From: Perkinsus olseni
Lineage: Eukaryota; Perkinsozoa; Perkinsida; Perkinsidae
Assembly: GCA_013115135.1 (NCBI GenBank)
Contig: JABANP010000075.1
Span: 62,001 to 126,000, forward strand
DNA: 64,000 bases
Direction: 5' to 3'
A program made the translations under genes and the position numbers. Positions 55,490 to 64,000 of the stretch are shown here, piece by piece. Every line of letters starts with the position of its first letter. The stretch's first letter is position 1. The notes under the pieces are model-generated. The model made no database searches. It saw only the letters and a program-made list of their open reading frames with translations, and was not told where the DNA came from.

Positions 55490-56845
55490 CTATCGCTCAA
55501 GACACCTCCGCCCCACTACCGATACATCATTCCTCGCTTGCTGCCGACTCAGTGCTTCCATCAGCATCAACTTTGCTTCTTCCAATCGCTCCAACCGGCG
55601 TGTCGCATCCTTCGTAACAGAAGCTGCTTGCGCCTGGATGTGTAGGCGTTAATTAGTACCACTCCTTGCCCAACTTACACAGGCGATTCCTTTGTGGATG
55701 AGCTCATCTTCAGTCAACATCTCCAACGTATGTCTTCCCTTTGTCTTAGAATTCTGGGCGCTCTCTGGCGCGTTCACGTTTCTGGGCAAATGCCGCCTGA
55801 AAATTGACAACAATTTTCTAAAACTCAAAATGACCAGGAAAAATTTCGACTGACTTTATGAGTAACCCCGAACGCAGTCTCATTACGCTGCGAGTGAGCA
55901 TGGAAGCTCCTAGATTTTTAGTCGAATCAAAAATTTCCGTCATCATTCATGCATTGGCCCGACTATTACATGGAAAAAGCTGCTGCTGCTGTTGTTGTTG
56001 TTGCTGCTGTTGGGTTCCTCTTCTTGTTCTTGTCATTCCCAAGAGGCTCATCAAGTGCATCATGACGGGACGTAGTGCAGCCCATCAGAGGGCCATGAAA
56101 ATGCAACTGGGAGGGAACAGTACTTTATTACTAAACCTGCTATGATGTCGATAAGGAGGAGCGTAGCAGAGTTGGTAGATGGATGGTATTATGAGACAAT
56201 AAATGCAAATTTGAAGTTAGTAGAGGTTGATCAGGAACCCTTGAGAATCCACCCTCCCTGCATGCTGGCAGCGGTTGCGTGACGCGATGGTAGAGGGCGC
56301 TATCCCGCTGTTCACTCAACAACCCTGAAGCCCGTCAACAGTAACAAAGGTAACTCACCTAACCCAGTGGAAGGCGGAGAAGGGCGAAGCATGAGTGGAC
56401 AATGGACCATTCAACAAATCGGAATCGACCGATGAGGAAATAGAACCGCCGACCTCCAGAAGGAGAGCACGACGCTCCTCTTCTACAACACTCGAACGCT
56501 GAAAAGTTACCGCTAACTGTCTTCCCTGAAAGACGCTCCTATGGTGTCGAATATCTCCTGAGCAGAGAATGTAGCGATCCTTCCATCACGATTCCAGTGA
56601 GGCTTAATACTGTTCTCAATGAGCCAAACTCCATAGCAAAAGCCGGTGGCAGGCCGTACAGGGTCGATAGCCTGCCGCGTCACGACCAGTGACACTCGAT
56701 CTGTCGGAAGGCGTTGAACGCATGTACAAGTGACATTTTTAAACACGCGCACGCCATTTTGATCGATATTCCTCAACCCGGTGCTGCCGATCGTCGGGTT
56801 ACGTTCCTTCCCTTCGAGGTCCCTGCGGAGACCAAGATGGTGGAG
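55490..56845 (-). CDS. Coding exons of one or more unknown minus-strand genes
   Basis: Exon 56845-56513 reads RDLEGKERNPTIGSTGL, then RVFKNVTCTCVQRLPTDRVS and YGVWLIENSIKPHWNRDGRI, after an acceptor CCGCAG. About 56500-56365 reads RSSVVEEERRALLLEVGGS and a Ser-rich part. About 55645-55500 reads a coiled-coil-like segment (TRRLERLEEAKLMLMEALSR). Composition is strongly coding. Whether they form one gene, perhaps continuous with 51950-53704, is unknown. Confidence 0.4.
55979..56012. repeat. TGC/TTG trinucleotide microsatellite
   Basis: About eleven TGC or TTG trinucleotides in a row. Confidence 0.8.
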
Positions 56846-58977
56846 ATAGAGATAGTTTCTTCAATTCATCGTGGACTGTGCTACAGATTGTGTGCGCTTT
56901 CCCACCATTCGAAAATTTCCGTGATAAATTGTCGGTATGGGAATTCTAAAATTCCGTTGTTACTCTCTCCTGATGTGAACCCTTTTTCCTGGTCTACCTC
57001 ACTGCGCTCACGAGAGAGTAATAAGCTTGGCGCTTGGAATGCCAGGCAACAGACTTTGATTTGAATTGAATTGAGGAATTATTTTTTCGTTTAGTTTTTG
57101 CTAGTAGTGTAAATTTTATTGCAGATGGTATAATGGTGATCCTGAGCTACTTGATGTGATGTCGTTGGTGAAATTATTTTACTATCAACATCACAACAAA
57201 AATTGGTAGATGTCGCTCAAATTTCACTTGGAAGTCGCATGGTCTATTATGTCAGATGTCATTTCCTTTCAGTCAAGAGAATTCCTTCCAATAATTCGTG
57301 AAAAAATATTTTCCTGAAAATTCGATTATACCATTACACGAAAAATTCATTAATTCTTAAAAAATTATTACACCAAAATTTCATATCGAATTTTAGATTT
57401 CCTTTTTTGGCGCGGCCAAACTGAATAGTAATTGCCTCAGTGTAATGGTGCAAGAACGATGAGATACTGCAGTAGTGCGAAGAATGTAATTTTGTGATCA
57501 GCCTCCTAGTTTTTTTCTTTCCTCGTCCCATGGGTGCCTCCCAGTCGTCTTGCTTCTCCCTTTGCCAAGGAAGCACTCCTCGCTGAGCGACGCCGCGTCG
57601 ACCCGATGTGACAGCAGTTTGGATGATTACTCGACAACTATCTTGTCCAGTGAAGATGAGTATCTTCGGAGCCCGCTTGAGGAGGTCGGAATTGTGCGAG
57701 AGAATCGCTGGTCGTGTGACGGTGGATGATGAGCAATGTAGTGTTTATGGGCGGGGGCGCTCGAAAATGATTCCATTTCCGAACTCGAGCACCCCATCTT
57801 TCGCTTTTGGATCCCTCGCCGTCCGTAAAAATTCCTTTTCTAGAGTACTAATTTTTGGAGCGGAATTTTTCTTCTGGTTCATATGGAATTTCCATTTTTA
57901 TATTTTTCAGGAATTCTGTCCTGAAGGAGTAAATTTGGTAATGATGCTAATGAGCTTGAGGATTCAACCGTGGCTGTTCTTAATAGCGGCTCCGTTGGCG
58001 TTTTACGCATTCACCCGGAAAGCACCAACTTCACAATTTTCGTGTAGTGGAGTTTTACCCACGATATGAATAACAACTGGTAAAAAATCGTTTCCCTTTC
58101 CACATCGCGAAGTCCACATTTTACTGGTGAAAACCGCATAAAAACGTTTTTTTGCTCACGATGTTGAACGCGAAGTAAATTTTACACAAAAAACGAAAAA
58201 AAAACTGTAAAAAGTTAATTTAGCATAACATGCAATTCCCCTTCTTCACGTTTTCATTCCTCGTGTTTTTGCATGCTCATGGTTTCCGCGGTTGGACGAA
58301 ACTTCCTTATCGAGAATGCTCGTTTCTGCTCGTTGCGCTCTGCTGGTCAACTGACGCTATATTCTTTTCACCGCGCCACGAAATTGGAGCCCTCATTGCA
58401 GGTTCGTGTTCACAGGCTAAGCGCATGGCTGGCTTAAAATTGAAGTGTTGGTAAGGAGGCCAATCACTGCCCCAATCACTGCGTCATCGGTGCTCCTTTC
58501 TCGCTGTGATTTCGCGAAAATTGGGTATCGCTTTTCAGCCGTCTGCTGTACGGTTGAGCTTATATTATACTCATAGTGTGCATCGTCATCTTCACTACGA
58601 CTGATATTATATCGTTATCGATCATCTGGGCGCGCGCTAAAGTATTTGCGTAAGCATATTTGTTCGCCGTAGTAGACGGATCGTTTTCCTCTTGGTATTT
58701 AGTTTCACTCACTATCGTTAACTTCGACATCGGCATTATAATAAAATCAGTAATAGGATTATCGATTATCTGGGCGCGCGCTACTGTTGTTGGCGGCGTT
58801 GCCATCTTTCTTCTAGTCGTCAATAGGAAATTAGTATTTGCCAATTTAGGAGGCGTCTCCTTTCGCTGTATCACTGCTTCTTTCAAGTCGCTGAGTCGGC
58901 AATATGTGAGTTTGGTTCCGTTGAGGAAATGCAAGAGAGGGCAAGATTGCAAGATCAGGCCTCTTTTTCATTCGATA
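56846..58977. other. AT-rich stretch with uncertain coding fragments
   Basis: 57100-57400 is AT-rich without genes. A frame at 57608-57830 (DDEQCSVYGRGRSKMIPFPN) and one at 57935-58030 (NELEDSTVAVLNSGSVGVLR to a stop) look coding but their join was not resolved. At 58616-58640 and 58757-58783 a 21-nt segment ATCTGGGCGCGCGCT with flanks is repeated 141 nt apart. Confidence 0.35.
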
Positions 58978-60420
58978 ATGACCGTGTTTGCTGAAGCTGC
59001 GAGGATATACCTTCTGACGTTCAACATCTGCCTGATCACCGTGGCCGTCTACCTTGCTTTGTCCTTCACAATCACTGCCGCTGCGCACCCAGTGGACTTC
59101 ACGACGAGATTCTTATCGTTTGGTATAACGACCAGTATTACGCTGATCGTTTTCGCCATTTTTGGCTGCATTATCGGGGCTTCGGATAAGTCACGCGCCG
59201 CGATATTGGTGGCTTACAGTGTCTTCGCGACGCTGCTTTTCACGGTGTTTTTGGTGGTGGCCAGTTGGACCTCTTACCACTTGCCAGAACTGCGCCGGTC
59301 TGCGGAGGGAGACTCTCAAGTAACACCGACGTTCGAGCGAGTTCGGGGCGATTTTTATGGTCTATATGACGACGGTGGCTGCATTGGCGGCGGCAGACCG
59401 ATTGGAGTCTCGAAGTTCACGGATGTTGTTTGCAAGGATTTGATAACGCAAGATACGATGAATGATATTCTGAATGCCACGCGGAGCAGCACGATGGAGG
59501 AATGGAAAGCATGTGTGGTTAAGAGTGGGAGAAGCGCGGCTGCCGAGGTAGTAGGGGTGTGGCGTGACGTGGAATAAGCCTGAAAAATCGAGAAAAAATC
59601 AGATTGAAACTGTCCTTAATAACGAGCGATACATGACTTGAATTATATCGAGAAAAAAATGGAAGATACAAAATTGATGCCACTATGCCACATGCAAAAA
59701 TGAGGCCACTATGCCACGTGGTGGTGCGAGAACAATGCAGTGAAGTATGACTCATGAAGTACTTTAAAAATTATCGAGCTCGGCAAAGTTGCTGCTGCCG
59801 TGGCGTACTGGCCACTTCACATGTTGAATTCTCCTCGTTGCCGACTGTATGTGAAGAAAAGAGCTCCTCCGTTTCCCGTGATCCGCATTTTCTCTGTTCT
59901 CTGATTTTTCGAGGAGAGTTTGAATACGATCATCGTACGGAACTACGTTTCGGATTTTATGATTTATCTTCATTTTTTGCCTCCAATGATCACCAATGCG
60001 AATGGTGGTCTTCTCGACAGGAAAACTCAAAAATCTGTTGTCATCATATTGCGTAAGATTTTGCTCCTTCTCCCCGTTATTGTCACCAATGGCGATTCAC
60101 CATAGTAAAATCTTCTTCTCGTTGTTATCCTCCGAGTAAAATTCTCTCTCCTCCTTTTACCTCAGGGAGGCCTCTGGTGCCGTGTATACCCGATAGTGAT
60201 GGCTGAAGTGCACCATTCAACAGTACGCCTTACTGTGGCGTGCTGGCTGATAACAATACTGGCCGCTGGAGCGATACTCGCTGTCATCCCATATCATGCA
60301 GCCAACAAGTATAGAGTGGTAGTAGAGGGGCGAGGAGTATTGGGTTCGGCTTCTGTGGTAAACACGACTGTGCATCGCCGCGCTAGTGGGTTGGGAATTG
60401 CTCGTAACAGTCAGCAATAA
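58978..60420 (+). CDS. Four-TM tetraspanin-like membrane protein
   Basis: ATG 58978 starts MTVFAEAARIYLLTFNICLI. Three spans follow in the first exon (LLTFNICLITVAVYLALS, ITTSITLIVFAIFGCIIG, ILVAYSVFATLLFTVFLVVA), then a soluble loop with cysteines (GLYDDGGCIGGG, CKDLITQD, ACVVKSG). A later exon at about 60165-60420 supplies a fourth span (ACWLITILAAGAILAVIP) and a short tail. This 3+1 topology with a large second loop is tetraspanin-like, but the diagnostic CCG motif is missing. The join between 59520 and 60165 is not fixed, and the intron there contains a foldback repeat copy. Confidence 0.5.
59680..59862. repeat. Second copy of the foldback element
   Basis: Two tandem CCACTATGCCAC segments (59681 and 59703), GTGGTGG-GCGAGAACAATGCAG, an inner GCTGCTGCCGTGGCGTA part and a CTCGTTGCCGACTGTATGT end correspond in order to 43083-43362. 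Confidence 0.55.
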
Positions 60421-61034
60421 TGATAATATTTCTGATCTATGGGGATAAATATTTATAAATGCGGTATTATTACATGTAGGTATTATTATAGTATCCTATA
60501 GAATATAGCAATTCTTAGAAATGTATTAGGATATCAGGAAAATAACTATTAGGAGAGGAATCAGTTAGATTAGAATTCCAAGGGTTCCTATAAGCACCTG
60601 ATAAATGAATTTATGTATATTATGATATGATTTCTCGACATGATAATTATGTTATTTCATTATTATGAATAATTGTAATAAGTTATTATATTTTATGTCA
60701 AAAATTATTATTGGTAATTTTGTTGCGAAAAGTTGCATTACATTGTGGACCTGAGGCTTGAGCTCGTTCCTTGGAAGCAAGATATCGTTCCTGCAAAATT
60801 TTGCTGCATCGCACCGCCTTTTTATCAAGTCATGTTCTCGCAGGATTTTCGAGAGTCCTTGATCAAAGATGACGGTTGATTGACTGGTCATCCACCAGCA
60901 TTATCGTAGCTACGTTCATGTTCATGTTTACCCTTCTTGTCAAGAAGTTCTTGATGATGGTGGTATGCTGCGGTTGCCCTTGGGTTAGAGTTGGCCAATT
61001 CAGTTGGTGCACTGCTGTCAGTTATCGTTGAACC
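60421..61034. other. AT-rich intergenic stretch
   Basis: Strongly AT-rich at 60421-60720. No gene recognised; probably the promoter of the gene at 61035. Confidence 0.4.
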
Positions 61035-63119
61035 ATGTCGTTTGAAACTTTCTCTCCCGATCTTGGGAGCGTCCTAGCCCTGTACTTCGCACCTACCCGC
61101 AGTAAGACCAAGGAATTGGTCCACTTTATCGTGGACCAGGCGGTGGAGTTTGTGGCTAGAGGTAATGATTTATTACTATATGTTAATATTGACCGTATTT
61201 TACTGTGTATATACCGTATTTTCACTATATCGTATTCATTTATTATTACTAATGAATGGCAGCAGCGAGGCAATATATTCAGGATTCTGTGGTTGGCAAA
61301 GTATTGGAAATCGCTGGGGTTTCCAATCCTGTGGATCCGAATCAATCGATGTAGATTTCGATCTAGTGTCTGTACAGAGTGTTCGCAGTAGATCTCCGCC
61401 GCTTGAAGGATGTTGTACTCAGTGAAAGAATTCGTCGTTTTTACTGTCGTTGATTTATGTTTTCAGGTAGCGAGCCATCGCTGAGCTCGGTCATGGCTCT
61501 GCTCGAAGAAGATGATTCCCTTGGAGACTTCTTCTTCAAGCGCATCGTTCCCCAGAAGGTGAGTTACACATCTGCGACGATTAGAATGATTGCAATATGT
61601 CTTCAGAATGGTGACCTTCGTTGCCCCTGTCGATGGTGCAGCAAGAAGGAGGATGGCGATCACTACGAGGAGGTCATCGGCTTGCGCACGGTGACGTCAA
61701 ACAAGAAACTCTATCGCTTTGGTGACTCCTACCAATGCTTCCCAAGGTGAGTTTGCGATAGTGTGATGCAACACTGTATCTAAATGGGCCGATTGGCGCA
61801 AAATAATAGCTCGTACTAGGAATAGGACAGTCGTGTAAGGGCATGGGAGCAGCGATCATTTTCAATCACAGATCATCTCACTTATTAGATCTCGCTCGCC
61901 CTTAAACACAAAACCGAATCGGTGATGATTCCCCCACTTTTGGACCAAACCACTTTTGGACCAAAGAAAATAGCGCCCTTTCTTAAAAGCTCTCCTTTGG
62001 GAAGCGCTTCGCTCCGCGAACCACTTCTCGACCAAACCAGGACCAAAACTTGGATTAAAGAAACTTGGTCCAATTGCAGTGCAATTATTGCACCGAAAAA
62101 GATGACTTGTAAACTTGATTGTCTTGAAAACTTTAAATGCTCAGTAGCAATCGCGATGATACAATCAGTAATTACTACTGTGAGGCGGCCTCACGGTAGG
62201 CCTCCTTGGCGGTCAACCTTGGGGGGAATTTCGCTTCTTTGGTTTCATTCGGTAGAAGTTTCCAGATTTATTTCCCAATAATGTCTTATAACCTTCAGCA
62301 GTTGCCGTCTCAACTGATGAGGCACATGTTGGTACTCATGCTGGTGTCGCTCAGTCGCCCACGTCACCACTTTTCACCCTACGATCTCCAATTGGGCATA
62401 CAGGTTCTATATTCGACGGGCCTTGGCGTATGGTCCCCGTCATAGTGATAGCGTCGGTGCCCTTGTCGTTCCGGGCTCCCAGCGCTTGATCGTTTATGCG
62501 ATGTTGCCGAATGATTCTTATCCGAAGGCGGGCGGAGGTTATCGTCCTTTCGTGTTGTTGCGGAACAGCAGGTGTCCTTTTAATTCTACCCTTGATGAAG
62601 CTCGGTTGCAGCGGGAAGAGGCTCTGTGGGTTGATCCCAAGGGTGCCAATGATCTTCCGCATCGCAGCTCCCATCCTCCTCGTCCGTGGTACCCTCCGCT
62701 TATGATAGCGGTAAAAACGACCGCATTAATAAATGTCACATTTACGTCCACAGTGGATGACCACGACCACGAGGCAACTTCTAGGCAGAGATTGGGAGGC
62801 CATACATCTCCCGGTGCAACAACAGGCATCTCAAAGCAACCTCTGCGCTCTACACTGCCTCGCTAGACGGACCGAGATCGTGTATGGAGGCGAGCACCCC
62901 GAGATGACCATTTTCGACGAGGCCTTGATGAGGGCACACGTGGAATCTTGCTTTGAGCTCGGCTGTGTCTTCCGATATCTTGCAATTTTTCCTACTCCAT
63001 CTTCCATGAGATTCGCAGGAAAGAAGGCTTTTCGTTACATGAAAACCCGAAATGATGAGTGGGTAATCCATCGTGACAGCCCGAGTTGCGGCGGCGAGTT
63101 TTATTCACGTTGTTTCTGA
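61035..63119 (+). CDS. Unknown multi-exon gene; C-terminal cysteine-protease-like motif
   Basis: ATG 61035 gives MSFETFSPDLGSVLALYFAP and KTKELVHFIVDQAVEFVARG, then a GTAATG donor. Exon 61487-61560 (SSVMALLEEDDSLGDFFFKR) has a GTGAGT donor; the next exon reads DLRCPCRWCSKKEDGDHYEE to 61746 (donor GTGAGT). Later coding stretches are 62440-62700 (RLIVYAMLPNDSYPKAGGG) and 62790-63119 (WEAIHLPVQQQASQSNLCAL, ending SPSCGGEFYSRCF stop). LPVQQQxSQSNLCALHC faintly recalls the Gln-x-n-x-Cys segment of C48 or Josephin proteases; I do not assign it. The C-terminal part may be separate. Confidence 0.4.
61935..61966. repeat. Tandem CCACTTTTGGACCAAA, inverted copy at 63366
   Basis: Two direct copies adjoin here. 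The reverse complement TTTGGTCCAAAAGTGG occurs at about 63368-63383, so the copies face each other across 1.4 kb. Confidence 0.6.
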
Positions 63120-63536
63120 CATGTTTCTGAGTCGATAGTTTGATGCAAAGTGCAGTAGTTATTTTGGTTCGTGTAGCGGCTACACTGTAGCATGTGCGAT
63201 TAACAGGGGCTGAGGGCGGCCCTGAATGTATGCGTAAGATGTAATGACAATATGAAAAAATTTTTCAGAAAAATTAACCCATTAATCGACACAATCGTCG
63301 GTGAAACCGCCAAATAGTCGTGAAAAATTTTGGTCAGGAAGAGTGACGTTTTTACTCGGCGACGGTTTTTGGTCCAAAAGTGGAGGTACCTCGGTGATAT
63401 CAACAACGGTTTCGCGCACGGCTGCGGTGGTTGATTTCTCTCTTTCTAGGTATTTTCCCCGGTGGTATCTTTTCTGGGGAGATGCCATCAGTGGAGGCTT
63501 TCTGCCATCCGTCGTTGCCCCAGTGATAAGGAGATT
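63120..63536. other. Intergenic stretch
   Basis: Contains the inverted repeat arm near 63366-63386. No gene recognised. Confidence 0.4.
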
Positions 63537-63853
63537 GTTCTTGTGGGTATTCGTGTAACCCCGGAGGCTCCGGTGTCACACGAATACCCACAAGAACGTC
63601 AGTAGACAGCTCCGGGCTGGAGCATTGACTTCGTCTTATTACTTACCACTACGCAATTTTGCCCTGCCGAGATAGGCGAGATCGTCGGCCCGGAACCGGA
63701 TGCTTCGAGCCGACGATCTTGCTGATCTTTGGCCTTCCCCATGGCGATGATGTGTTCTTACGTACTCACAGCTCACCAGCTGTTGTGATTGTGTAACCAC
63801 GGGCTGGATACCCCTCTGGAGGCCATTCTGGCACGTACTGGAATGGCCTCCAG
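63537..63853. repeat. Three strong nested hairpins
   Basis: 63537-63556 pairs perfectly with 63578-63597 (20 bp) around an inner CCGGAG/CTCCGG hairpin. 63679-63689 pairs with 63709-63719 (AGATCGTCGGC, 11 bp). 63816-63828 pairs with 63841-63853 (CTGGAGGCCATTC, 13 bp). They lie just upstream of, and overlap, the start codon at 63843. Confidence 0.8.
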
Positions 63854-64000
63854 CTGGAGGTTGCTGCTGTTGGTTACTATATTTATTAATACTATGGTGA
63901 TGGATATGGTGGTTGATTCATGTGATTCCAATCGTCCCGTATTTGACTTTTCTGTTTTGGAGAGGCTTTTGTTGACGGAGTTGCTTAGAGAACTGTTAGT
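63843..64000 (+). CDS. N-terminus of a secreted protein, cut by the window end
   Basis: ATG 63843 opens 52 codons without a stop to the end of the window: signal-peptide-like MASSWRLLLLVTIFINTMVM, then DSCDSNRPVFDFSVLERLLL. The start codon lies inside the right arm of a 13-bp hairpin. Function unknown. Confidence 0.5.
   Translation, partial: MASSWRLLLLVTIFINTMVMDMVVDSCDSNRPVFDFSVLERLLLTELLRELL

Noticed and set aside
56150..56190. A-box TAGCAGAGTTGGTAG as a tRNA gene
   Set aside because: No B-box or cloverleaf within tRNA distance.
62733..63119. Firm call of a SUMO/Josephin-type protease
   Set aside because: Only one short motif is suggestive; no catalytic His/Asp context could be placed.

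Overview
The window looks like nuclear DNA of an alveolate protist, most like a perkinsozoan (Perkinsus-type). This is inferred from gene style, not from a database search. Genes are split by many short GT-AG introns (about 40-60 nt). Both strands are used. Several products are lineage-specific secreted proteins, and there are no bacterial operons. Most continuous open frames are single exons or antisense shadows, so gene models were rebuilt by hand from conserved motifs, splice sites and matching phases. Exon edges marked approximate should be read that way.

Layout. 0.4-3.4 kb: secretory-route UDP-sugar epimerase with a TIR element in one intron. 4.3-5.1 kb: secreted protein. 6.6-7.6 kb (-): unknown membrane or secreted protein. 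8.9-10.9 kb: polytopic membrane protein. 12.1-14.2 kb: carnosine N-methyltransferase-like enzyme. 14.2-16.8 kb: hairpin-rich DNA with a broken reverse transcriptase fragment. 16.8-23.5 kb: tandem pair of MFS transporters. 24.6-27.5 kb: low-complexity Ser/Pro/Gln protein. 27.8-29.8 kb: PPR protein. 32.6-37.8 kb (-): VID27-family protein. 39.0-39.8 kb (-): unknown gene. 40.0-41.7 kb: Thr-rich secreted protein. 42.1-44.7 kb: NEK-like kinase. 45-47 kb: further coding exons. 47.4-48.5 kb (-): degenerate GH18 chitinase-like protein. 50.0-50.5 kb: gene end. 52.0-53.7 kb (-): unknown intracellular protein. 55.5-56.8 kb (-): coding exons. 59.0-60.4 kb: four-TM tetraspanin-like protein. 61.0-63.1 kb: unknown. 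63.84 kb to the end: start of another secreted protein. Three convincing tRNA genes are present: Thr-CGT twice with identical sequence, and Arg-CCG.

The most striking feature is a link between spliceosomal introns and tRNAs. Several 50-64 nt introns carry a tRNA T-arm/B-box in sense orientation, starting 12-27 nt after the donor. They occur in the polytopic protein (two), the methyltransferase (one) and the PPR gene (two), with less certain cases elsewhere. Other introns hold longer tRNA genes or tRNA-like sequences antisense to the host gene (polytopic protein, kinase, the 45-46 kb exons and the 52-53.7 kb gene). This suggests tRNA-derived intron gain. A second theme is strings of short perfect palindromes with 1-5 nt loops, which fill long introns and intergenic DNA and explain why introns of the two MFS paralogues differ up to 18-fold in length.
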